Shown piece after piece: positions 17,963 to 25,046 of a stretch of 64,000 nt of DNA. How positions within the stretch are numbered: position 1 is the first letter of the stretch; every line of letters begins with the position of its first letter. Both the position numbers and the translations under genes were made by a program. A model generated the notes under the pieces. That model ran no database searches and was not told where the DNA came from. It saw nothing but the letters and a program-made list of their open reading frames with translations. Where the stretch lies: assembly GCA_902826215.1 (NCBI GenBank), contig CADEDY010000013.1, positions 1 through 64,000 on the forward strand. Reading direction: 5' to 3'. Source of the stretch: an uncultured Bacteroidota bacterium. Its GTDB lineage: Bacteria > Bacteroidota > Bacteroidia > Flavobacteriales_F > PHOS-HE28.

Positions 17963-18418
17963 TCAGGGCAGCTTGATCCGTTCTGTGCTTTGGCCGTGGC
18001 ACCGATTGCACGCACCATCGCTGATGGCTTCCGTCATGAATGCGGTATCGCCGGATGCACTGATCACCGCTGGAAAGAGCCCACTTCCGAAAGTGATGTT
18101 CTCGGACGTATAGACGTTACCATTCGCATCCGTTTGCAACTGGTACCTCACCCCTCCAGCTCCCTGCGCAGCTCCGAATAGCCGCACTTGCACACCAGCT
18201 ACCGGCTGCTGACCTTGGCTGTTGTACACCGTGCCTCCGATGTTCCAACAAACCCCGCCTGGCCCATCCGGATGGTGACAGGATCGGCAATTCTGCCCGG
18301 CGTTATGGCTTGATCGGCTCGCAGAACTGGATCCTCCATCCTCGCACTTTCCATGCTTGCATGCTGCAATGCACAGTGTCATTGCCATACATAGGATCGC
18401 AGGTTGCTTTTGAAGCAT
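17963..18418 (-). CDS. Lipoprotein with two CxxCH haem-binding-type motifs
   Basis: Starting at the ATG at 18418 (a longer frame from 18454 lacks a good signal), the 151-residue product has a lipoprotein signal peptide with lipobox LCIAAC (Cys20). It contains two CxxCH motifs, CRSCH (44-48) and CNRCH (137-141), separated by a region resembling a carboxypeptidase-regulatory/Ig-like fold (GTVYNSQGQQPVAGVQVRLF and TDANGNVYT). CxxCH motifs suggest covalent c-type haem, possibly electron transfer at the periplasmic face. Cytochrome assembly genes are not nearby. The gene converges on the GldL-like gene. Confidence 0.75.
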   Translation of the reverse strand: MLQKQPAILCMAMTLCIAACKHGKCEDGGSSSASRSSHNAGQNCRSCHHPDGPGGVCWNIGGTVYNSQGQQPVAGVQVRLFGAAQGAGGVRYQLQTDANGNVYTSENITFGSGLFPAVISASGDTAFMTEAISDGACNRCHGQSTERIKLP

Positions 18419-18517
18419 GGATACAAAGGACGGTGCAAAATGGACCTTTAGCACTAACGTTGGTCATTTGCACCTTGCGATGATCGTTGAGATCACCGTC
18501 GATGCGCCGCCTATGGA

Positions 18518-18913
18518 TCAATAATCACGATGAGCCGTCAACGCACCGATGGCATCGTACTGGTCAGCCGTGGCGAGCAGACCTCCCGCATAGGTCAACC
18601 GGCCCATCGGCTGATCGGCGGTGTTGCGGAATTCCCATATCCCTTGGCGCTGTCCGTTCTGGAAGCCGGCCTGTGCCAGCAATGCGCCTGTATCGCTGTA
18701 TTGCTTCCACACACCCTCACGCCGTCCATTGCGGAAGCAACCGATCTCCTTCACCTGTCCGTTCTCGTAGTAGGTGATGAAATGTTCGCGATCTCCTTCG
18801 CTGTAGCGGGTGGACTTCAAGGCGCCGCTCTCCCAGTGCTCTTGTCCCAATAGCTCTTGTGCCGAGACCACGTTCAGTGTCAGGGCTGCGGAAAGTGCAA
18901 ATAGGAGGCGCAT
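18518..18913 (-). CDS. MORN-repeat/YwqK-type secreted protein
   Basis: The 131-residue protein has a signal peptide ending near NVVSAQ and then repeated MORN-like units: YENGQVKEIGCFRNGRREG, YSDTGALLAQAGFQNGQRQG and further degenerate copies. Such repeats are common in Bacteroidota periplasmic or surface proteins and in YwqK-type proteins; no enzymatic activity is implied. A -7-like box (TACCTTCG) lies 28 bp upstream. It is transcribed towards the haem-motif lipoprotein, about 100 bp away. Confidence 0.8.
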   Translation of the reverse strand: MRLLFALSAALTLNVVSAQELLGQEHWESGALKSTRYSEGDREHFITYYENGQVKEIGCFRNGRREGVWKQYSDTGALLAQAGFQNGQRQGIWEFRNTADQPMGRLTYAGGLLATADQYDAIGALTAHRDY

Positions 18914-18941
18914 GTCGGTCGTATTTCGAACTTGAATACGC

Positions 18942-18949
18942 CGAAGGTA
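18942..18949 (-). promoter_or_regulatory. Putative -7 box (TACCTTCG) for the MORN-type gene
   Basis: On the minus strand it reads TACCTTCG and ends 28 bp before the start at 18913, fitting the TAnnTT(T/C)G pattern. Confidence 0.5.
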
Positions 18950-19073
18950 AGTCTATTTTCACCTTGAGTTAACATGGATCTAACATTGGCTTTTCCACAT
19001 ACCCATGGTCGATCAGGTACGGACCGGCGGATACGGACGCCTCCGGAACAGGCCGTACACGGAACCCTTCCGA

Positions 19074-19901
19074 TCAGAATGTGAGCCTACCCTGCTGTTC
19101 CATGGCCAATCGCAGTTGTCCTACTTCCTTGCGAAGGTCCACTACACTTCGGGCCAACTCATCGCGGCTCAGGTTCGGTTCGGGCAGCTCGGCACTGATG
19201 AAGTGGACGAACTTCCAGATCTCCAGCACGTTGGCGATCTGTACTTCGTACGGTGTATAGAGCGGATTGGTGCTGCACAACAACAGCGTGCCCTTCTCCT
19301 TCACTTGACTGTACACCACTTTGAAAACGATGCCATCATCCTTGGTGACCACGATGTAGGGCTGGCCATCGCGGATGGTCTGCCAGTTCTGCATGTACTC
19401 CCCGGTCACCCACGAGCCCTCTGCAACCGGCGGCATACTGTCGCCACTGATCTGGAAGGTGCGGTACTTGCGGTCGCGCGCCAAGAACGGCATCTGGAAG
19501 GTGGGCAGAATGCTGATGTACTCGGGATCGGCGTAGCCCAACGCGTAGCCGGCCTTGGCCTTCTCGGGCACCAGTTCCACGTTCTCACGATCGTCCTTGT
19601 CCACGGTGGTGGCCAACACGCGCAGACGACGTCCGCTCAGGTCGATGTCGCCGCCTCGTTCCAACACACCGAGTTGGCTTTCGGAGAGCGCCGTGAGGTC
19701 ATCACGTAGCAGCTTGTCGGTACTGACCTTGAAGTACTCGCTCATGCGCACGAGCAGTTCGAAGGATGGCTCTGCGGTACCGTTCTCGTAGCCGCTGTAG
19801 CTGGAACGTTTCACCTCAAGTGCGATGGCGGTCTCTTCCTGCGAGCGACCGCGACGGGTACGGAGGAGCTTGATGTTGGCTCCGAAGACTGGGTTTGCCA
19901 T
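19074..19901 (-). CDS. LexA-like transcriptional regulator: XRE helix-turn-helix plus S24 autoprotease domain
   Basis: The 275-residue protein has an XRE/Cro-type HTH (about 8-62, SQEETAIALEVKRSSYSGYE). The S24 domain has a cleavage-type dipeptide Ala117-Gly118 in EKAKAGYALGYADPEY, the nucleophile Ser155 in GDSMPP and the general base Lys194 in IVFKVVY. A C-terminal helical segment follows (LARSVVDLRKEVGQLRLAMEQQ). These are the features of self-cleaving LexA/CI repressors, so RecA-stimulated derepression under DNA damage is plausible. It is the last gene of an apparent operon with two ORF6N proteins and lies near a Y-family polymerase. Autocleavage is inferred, not shown. Confidence 0.88.
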   Translation of the reverse strand: MANPVFGANIKLLRTRRGRSQEETAIALEVKRSSYSGYENGTAEPSFELLVRMSEYFKVSTDKLLRDDLTALSESQLGVLERGGDIDLSGRRLRVLATTVDKDDRENVELVPEKAKAGYALGYADPEYISILPTFQMPFLARDRKYRTFQISGDSMPPVAEGSWVTGEYMQNWQTIRDGQPYIVVTKDDGIVFKVVYSQVKEKGTLLLCSTNPLYTPYEVQIANVLEIWKFVHFISAELPEPNLSRDELARSVVDLRKEVGQLRLAMEQQGRLTF

Positions 19902-19934
19902 GGTTTGTTGTCTTATGACGGTTGAAGGACTGTC

Positions 19935-20543
19935 CTATGCCGAATGCGGGTCCGTGGCCAAGGCCAGTAGCTGTTCGAGATCCTGAAGAAGGGTTTGGAA
20001 CGCAGCGCTATCACCCCCTGCTCGTTCCGCCATATGATCCAGTCGGAGGAGGATGTCCTGGTTCATAGCGAGCACATCGCGCATGCGTAGAAAGAGGCCC
20101 ACCAGACGAAGGCTTACCGCTATGGCCTGTTCACTGCGCAACACCATGGCAAGCGTGAGTATGCCCCGTTCGTTGAAAGCGAAAATCGGCTGCTTGATGC
20201 GTTGGTCCATGGTAGTATGGCGTGACCGTATCGCTTGCGCTTCCTCGGCGGTCAACGTGAACATGCAGCCTTCGGGGAACCGTTTCGTGCTCCTGCGCAC
20301 GTGCGCTTTGATGTACTTCAACTGCACTCCGTAGAATACTGCCAGATCGCTATCCAGCATCACCTTCTGACCCCGGATCAGGTGGACGTTCTGCGCAAGC
20401 CGTCGATCGGCCAACGCGGAGATGTGGTAATGGCCCGGAGGCTCCTTGACGATGATCCGCGTGAGAGGCTGGTAGCGCTCCACATAGGACACCAATGCCT
20501 GCTGCGATGCCGTGGACGTGGGTGTGATGATCGTGGTGGTCAT
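19935..20543 (-). CDS. ORF6N domain-containing protein (second of tandem pair)
   Basis: The 202-residue protein contains an ORF6N domain (about 52-110): LIRGQKVMLDSDLAVFYGVQ, KYIKAHVRRSTKRFPEGCMF. Its C-terminal half is helical, with a heptad-like region. ORF6N domains are predicted DNA-binding modules first described in phage proteins and widespread in bacterial accessory loci. Its start overlaps the stop of the upstream ORF6N gene (4 bp), and the LexA-like regulator starts 33 bp downstream. The N-terminal 50 residues are unlike its neighbour. Function is unknown. Confidence 0.87.
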   Translation of the reverse strand: MTTTIITPTSTASQQALVSYVERYQPLTRIIVKEPPGHYHISALADRRLAQNVHLIRGQKVMLDSDLAVFYGVQLKYIKAHVRRSTKRFPEGCMFTLTAEEAQAIRSRHTTMDQRIKQPIFAFNERGILTLAMVLRSEQAIAVSLRLVGLFLRMRDVLAMNQDILLRLDHMAERAGGDSAAFQTLLQDLEQLLALATDPHSA

Positions 20544-21142
20544 GTTCGGTCGGGTTTGAAGCCGATGGGCTTGCGGGCTTGTTCCGTTGGTGAGACCAGT
20601 TCCGTGAGGTGATCGAAGATGGCTTGGATCTCCTCGTCGTGACCGGTGATGCGGCCTTCCAATTGCTCCAGCTTCTGCAGGATCTCTTTGTGCGAAAGCA
20701 ACACCTCACGCATACGGGCGAAGACGCGAATAATATGGAGGTTGACAAGGATGGCCTGCTCGCTTCCCAAGACACTGGAAAGCATCGCCACGCCTAGCTC
20801 GGTGAATGCCATGGGTACGTATCGGGTACCACCCCAACTTGAGGTGCCAGATCGGCTCCTCAAGTTTTCGTTCTCTCCTTTCTTTAAGGTGCCAAATTGG
20901 CTCCTTAAAAACTCGTTCTCCTCTTCGGTCAGTTCGAACATGAAATCCTCTGGGAAGCGCCCGAGGTTGCGCCGCACCTGCCGCTTAAGCTGTTTGGTCT
21001 CCACGCCGTAGAGTTCGGCGAGGTCGCGATCCAGCATCACCTTCTGCCCACGGACGTGATGGATCCGGCTGGTGACGAACGTATCCGGCGGTGCTACGGC
21101 CGTGTAGTTCGGGGGCGGCTCCATTGCCAAGGTTTCCATCAC
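20540..21142 (-). CDS. ORF6N domain-containing protein (first of tandem pair)
   Basis: The 200-residue protein has a canonical ORF6N domain: HHVRGQKVMLDRDLAELYGV, then KQLKRQVRRNLGRFPEDF and MFELTEEE. An alanine/leucine-rich helical region follows (TELGVAMLSSVLGSEQAILVN), then a coiled-coil-like segment (LSHKEILQKLEQLEGRI). It is the promoter-proximal gene of the ORF6N-ORF6N-regulator unit, with a good -7 box 25 bp upstream. A central insertion relative to its neighbour carries two similar segments (LRSQFGTLKKG, LRSRSGTSSWG). Probable DNA-binding protein of unknown function. Confidence 0.88.
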   Translation of the reverse strand: MMETLAMEPPPNYTAVAPPDTFVTSRIHHVRGQKVMLDRDLAELYGVETKQLKRQVRRNLGRFPEDFMFELTEEENEFLRSQFGTLKKGENENLRSRSGTSSWGGTRYVPMAFTELGVAMLSSVLGSEQAILVNLHIIRVFARMREVLLSHKEILQKLEQLEGRITGHDEEIQAIFDHLTELVSPTEQARKPIGFKPDRT

Positions 21143-21167
21143 AACGCTGATCGTTTTGTTGACGAAG

Positions 21168-21175
21168 CAAATGTA
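21168..21175 (-). promoter_or_regulatory. -7 promoter box (TACATTTG) for the ORF6N-regulator operon
   Basis: A perfect TAnnTTTG on the minus strand, ending 25 bp before the ATG at 21142. Next to it the minus strand carries two similar 10-mers, GTCAGTAAAT and GTCATTACAT, which could be part of an operator for the LexA-like regulator. Confidence 0.6.
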
Positions 21176-21233
21176 ATGACTAATTTACTGACCCGAACAT
21201 GACGGATATATTGTCAACAGGAAAATATTGGTA

Positions 21234-21265
21234 CCTCACCCCGACCCTCTCCCAAGGAGAGGGAG
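21234..21265. repeat. REP-like palindromic element of the widespread CCTCACCCC...CCTCTCC type
   Basis: CCTCACCCC is followed by an inverted repeat, CCCTCTCC (21245-21252) and GGAGAGGG (21256-21263), around a 3-nt loop. Translated frames give peptides of the LTPTLSQGEGE and PHPDPLPRRGR kind, a familiar artefact of this interspersed element in many bacterial genomes. Confidence 0.7.
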
Positions 21266-21503
21266 AAATGCCTCTACTGCCAAGGGTTGTAGGCTATTGG
21301 CATGCTGCGTCACAACGGGATCTCCGCCAGGGATGGGTGTGGCAGCTTGCCGCTGGACGGGCCTGCGGACGGGTGCAGCGAGGAGGCGACCAACGGAAGC
21401 CCCCACAGCGCCCCGACCGCTGGACCGGACAAGGCAACTACAGCGGACAGCCCGTTAAGGCGGCCAAAGCAACACACCGAACATTACCCATTGCACCCGT
21501 AGC

Positions 21504-21522
21504 GTCGACCCACTGGGTCGAC
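21504..21522. repeat. 19-bp palindrome, copy 1 (GTCGACCCACTGGGTCGAC)
   Basis: Two perfect 9-bp arms around one central base. It lies 62 bp before the Y-family polymerase start. The same sequence occurs at 21547 (inverted centre) and at 32034 inside dnaE. Confidence 0.9.
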
Positions 21523-21546
21523 CTGTTAGCGTGGGGATCACGGTAT

Positions 21547-21565
21547 GTCGACCCAGTGGGTCGAC
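21547..21565. repeat. 19-bp palindrome, copy 2
   Basis: GTCGACCCAGTGGGTCGAC, identical to copy 1 in reverse complement, ending 19 bp before the ATG at 21585. It may be an operator overlapping the promoter or leader of the polymerase gene, or a mobile palindrome. Confidence 0.9.
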
Positions 21566-21584
21566 GCAACAGGAGCGTTGAAGA

Positions 21585-22811
21585 ATGACCAACGGGGAAC
21601 GCACCATCCTGCATCTCGACCTGAACACCTTCTTCGTGAGCGTAGAGCGCCTGCGCGAACCGAAGCTGATCGGAAAGCCCGTGCTGATCGGCAGCGACAG
21701 CGACCGCGGTGTGGTGGCCAGTTGCAGCTACGAGGCCCGCACCTTCGGGGTGCGCAGTGCCATGCCCATGAAGATGGCCAAGCAGTTGTGCCCGGAGGCG
21801 ATCATCCTGCGCGGCGATAGTGGTGCGTATTTGAAGAAGAGCGATGAGGTGACGGAGCTGATCCGCGAAACGGTGCCGATGTTCGAGAAGAGCAGCGTGG
21901 ACGAGTTCTATGTGGACCTGAGCGGCACCGATAAGTTCCACGGTAGTCGGAAGCTGGCGGTGGAACTGCGGCAAAAGATCATCAAGGACAGCGGGCTGCC
22001 CAACAGCTTCGGGCTGAGCATCAACAAGACGGTGAGCAAAGTGGCGACCGGTGAGGCCAAGAACGGTGCGGGCGAGTGGTACGTGGAACGCGGCACCGAG
22101 AAGCCCTTCCTCGCTCCCATGCCGATCGAACGGATCCCCGGCGTGGGCGGCAAGACGGCACACCTGCTGCGCAGCATGGGCGTGGCGAAGATCCTCACCC
22201 TGCAAGAGCTGAAGATGGACCTGCTCCAACGCCTGTTGGGCGAGCACGGCCCGGTGCTGTGGCGCAAGGCGAACGGCATCGATGACAGCCCGGTGATCGC
22301 GTGGCACGAACGCAAGAGCATCAGCACGGAGCGCACCTTCAGCCGCGACACGATCGATGTGGTGAAGCTGCGCGGACTACTGACCGCCATGGCCGAGAGC
22401 CTCACCTTTCAACTGCGCAAGGGCAGCAAGCTCACCAGCTGCATCGCCGTGAAGATCCGCTATGCCGACATGAACACGCACACCAAACAACTGCGCATCG
22501 GCTACACGGCCTGCGACCACATCATACTACCGGCCATCCACGAACTGTTCCGCACGCTGTATGATCGTCGGCAGCGGATCCGCTTGGTGGGCGTGCGCTA
22601 CAGTCACCTCGTGGGCGGCGGGCACCAGATGGACGCCTTCACCGATACCCAAGAAGCCATGGACCTGTACCAGGCGATGGACCGCATTCGCAAGCGCTAC
22701 GGCGACCGCACCGTGATGCGTGCCAGCGGCATGGGCGCTACGAGCATCGGGCGGATGGACAACCCTTTTGATGGGCAGGCGCCGGTGTTGTTGGCGAATA
22801 GGCGGACGTGA
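21585..22811 (+). CDS. dinB: Y-family DNA polymerase (DinB / Pol IV type)
   Basis: The 408-residue protein has the Y-family catalytic motifs: the first metal Asp12 in HLDLNTFFVSVE, the steric-gate region, CSYEARTFGVRSAMPM, and the acidic pair Asp106-Glu107 in SSVDEFYVDL. A helix-hairpin-helix (RIPGVGGKTAHLLRSMGV) and the little-finger domain follow. It performs error-prone translesion synthesis. Bacteroidota commonly encode this type together with a LexA-like regulator and a short DnaE, which are both present in this window. Two copies of a 19-bp palindrome lie immediately upstream. The last 40 residues could hold a clamp-binding motif but I see no clear one. Confidence 0.92.
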   Translation: MTNGERTILHLDLNTFFVSVERLREPKLIGKPVLIGSDSDRGVVASCSYEARTFGVRSAMPMKMAKQLCPEAIILRGDSGAYLKKSDEVTELIRETVPMFEKSSVDEFYVDLSGTDKFHGSRKLAVELRQKIIKDSGLPNSFGLSINKTVSKVATGEAKNGAGEWYVERGTEKPFLAPMPIERIPGVGGKTAHLLRSMGVAKILTLQELKMDLLQRLLGEHGPVLWRKANGIDDSPVIAWHERKSISTERTFSRDTIDVVKLRGLLTAMAESLTFQLRKGSKLTSCIAVKIRYADMNTHTKQLRIGYTACDHIILPAIHELFRTLYDRRQRIRLVGVRYSHLVGGGHQMDAFTDTQEAMDLYQAMDRIRKRYGDRTVMRASGMGATSIGRMDNPFDGQAPVLLANRRT

Positions 22812-22910
22812 GGCCTATGGTGACCAAATTGATCATTGATATGCTTCTGTCCATTGCACAAAATGCTATATTCAATCGTTTTTCCAACCTAGCATTCAAC
22901 CTTATCAGCA

Positions 22911-24893
22911 ATGAGCGCGATACGACACGTCAACAGCCTGTTCTTCATAGCTGTATTGATCATGGGTCGATCCACACATGCACAAATTGCACAACAGAAT
23001 AATGCCTGTCACCTGATCAAAAGTGATACGCACCACAGCGATCCGATCCCTTTCGATCGGATCGGAGCCATAGCCAACCCAAACAGTAATTCCATCGGCA
23101 TCACGGCTACTTCGGATGGGGTGTATTTGCGCACTGGCTTCCAAAAACTTTGCGGCGAGGTAACGCATGATGGCTTCACCTTGACTTCCACTGATGAAGT
23201 TGGCGGCAGTGTTCGCCTAGGTGCTCAAGCTCTTGGGCGCAATGGATCCATGAACATCCTTCCAGCATTCGGTAGCGTTTCAGTCAACAAAGAGCAAGCC
23301 TGCTTCACTCGACCGGGCTTGACCGAGGAATACAGCGTAAGTGCCGACGGCATTCGGCAAGACTTTGTGCTCAATCAGCGTCCAACGGGGAATGGCGACC
23401 TGCTCCTACATCTCGCCCTCCATGGTGCCAAAGCAAGAGTTACAGCACAAGGGGCTTCGCTGACACTGAACGGATCTGGTCGAGAATTGGCGTACACAAG
23501 ACTCTACGTGACCGATGCAACCGGCAAAGAACTGAAGGCCTCCATGGAGGTGAATTCGGATGATCAACTCATCGTGCATGTCGCCGACGCCAACGCCATC
23601 TATCCAGTACGCGTAGACCCCACCTTCACCGATGCAGACTGGTCCGCTTTGGGCGCGGGAACCAACGGTACTGTCTTTGCGCTAGCGGTTATCGGTACTG
23701 ATCTCTATGTCGGAGGCAATTTTAGCCTAGCTGGTGGAGAACCGGCCAGCCGAATCGCCAAATGGGATGGGAGCAGTTGGTCGGCACTTGGTACGGGTGT
23801 CAACGGCGATGTATACGCTCTTACTGCGATCGGAACGGAACTCTACGTCGGCGGAAATTTCACAACAGCGGGTGACTTGGCGGCCAATTTCATCGCCAAA
23901 TGGGACGGCAACAATTGGGTGCCATTGGGCCTTGGCTTGAGCGGCTTTTCCCGTGCATTTGCGGTGATCGGGACGGATCTCTATGTAGGAGGAGGATTCT
24001 CATCCGCAGGCGGGACTACAGCCCATGCTGTCGCCAAATGGGATGGCAGTAATTGGGCACCATTGGGCACCGGATTGAGCAGTACCGGATTGAACAGCAA
24101 TGAGGTCAGTTCGTTGGCGGTGATAGGTACAGACCTTTACGCCGGAGGATGGTTCACTCGAGCGGGCAACTTACAGGTCGATCACATCGCCAAATGGGAC
24201 GGCAGCAATTGGTCGGCCTTGGGTGTCGGAATGACCGACGGCGTTGAATCGTTGGCGGTCATGGGCACGGACCTTTATGTCGGAGGATGGTTCAGCTATC
24301 ATATCGCCAAATGGGATGGTAGCGATTGGTCAACGCCGGGTATAGGGATGAACTACAATGTTGGTGCTCTGGCTTGTATCGGCACGGACCTTTATGCAGG
24401 GGGCTCATTCACCATGGCGGGCGGGATAGCTGCCAACCGTATCGCCAGATGGAACGGAGACACATGGTCTGCATTGGGTACAGGAATGAACAGTCATGTC
24501 ATGGCCCTGGCCTCTATCGGCATGGACCTCTGCGCAGCAGGATACTTCGACACCGTTGGCACAACAGCTTCGGCCCATGTCGCTATAGCAAACTTGGGGA
24601 CCGTAGGTATTGATGACATCGGCCAACCAGAACTCACCAGGTTGGTAAAGGCTAGCGTTATGCCCAATCCGAATCTAGGCAAGTTCCAACTCTTACTGGA
24701 GACCACAACTTCTAGGAACGTACGAGTGGATGTACTGAATGCTCAAGGCAAAGTGGTATGGAAACAGCAAATGCGCGATGTCTACGGGACAATTGCTAAG
24801 GAGATCGACTTACGGGACTGCAGTAAAGGGTTGTATCAAGTACGGATTATTTGTGCCGATCAAATGAGCGGGTACACTGTTGTGCTTCAATGA
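22911..24893 (+). CDS. Secreted beta-propeller repeat protein with type A T9SS sorting domain
   Basis: The 660-residue protein has a signal peptide (to about 24, STHAQ), an N-terminal region of about 200 residues, then seven blade-like repeats carrying GTDLYVGGNF-type and AKWDGSxWSALG motifs between about residues 240 and 560. The C-terminal 80 residues form a type A T9SS sorting domain (VMPNPNLGKFQLLLE, VDVLNAQGKVV, KGLYQVRI). It is exported and probably surface-anchored. Codons look AT-richer than in most neighbours by eye. Together with the gene at 25047 it sits between the polymerase gene and dnaE. Confidence 0.87.
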   Translation: MSAIRHVNSLFFIAVLIMGRSTHAQIAQQNNACHLIKSDTHHSDPIPFDRIGAIANPNSNSIGITATSDGVYLRTGFQKLCGEVTHDGFTLTSTDEVGGSVRLGAQALGRNGSMNILPAFGSVSVNKEQACFTRPGLTEEYSVSADGIRQDFVLNQRPTGNGDLLLHLALHGAKARVTAQGASLTLNGSGRELAYTRLYVTDATGKELKASMEVNSDDQLIVHVADANAIYPVRVDPTFTDADWSALGAGTNGTVFALAVIGTDLYVGGNFSLAGGEPASRIAKWDGSSWSALGTGVNGDVYALTAIGTELYVGGNFTTAGDLAANFIAKWDGNNWVPLGLGLSGFSRAFAVIGTDLYVGGGFSSAGGTTAHAVAKWDGSNWAPLGTGLSSTGLNSNEVSSLAVIGTDLYAGGWFTRAGNLQVDHIAKWDGSNWSALGVGMTDGVESLAVMGTDLYVGGWFSYHIAKWDGSDWSTPGIGMNYNVGALACIGTDLYAGGSFTMAGGIAANRIARWNGDTWSALGTGMNSHVMALASIGMDLCAAGYFDTVGTTASAHVAIANLGTVGIDDIGQPELTRLVKASVMPNPNLGKFQLLLETTTSRNVRVDVLNAQGKVVWKQQMRDVYGTIAKEIDLRDCSKGLYQVRIICADQMSGYTVVLQ

Positions 24894-25046
24894 TTTGATC
24901 GCGACCGCGCGATATGCAAGATCGGAGTATGCATTTTCAGCACCCGGACATTTGAATTGGCCCATGGCATTCTAGGAAGCCATATCTCACACAACAATCG
25001 ACATGGTTGAGCACCAGTATCGTTGGCGAAAAGGAGACGTGAATCC

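Larger units (their letters stand above)
21143..21584. other. 442-bp divergent intergenic region between the ORF6N operon and the Y-family polymerase
   Basis: It holds the minus-strand promoter at 21168-21175, a REP-like element at 21234-21265 and two copies of a 19-bp palindrome at 21504-21522 and 21547-21565. No coding gene is supported; the frames that cross it only translate the repeat elements. Confidence 0.7.

Noticed and set aside
21199-21588. Small plus-strand frames upstream of dinB
   Set aside because: They translate the REP-like element and palindromes (LTPTLSQGEGE, STQWVDATG) and carry no gene-like signal.
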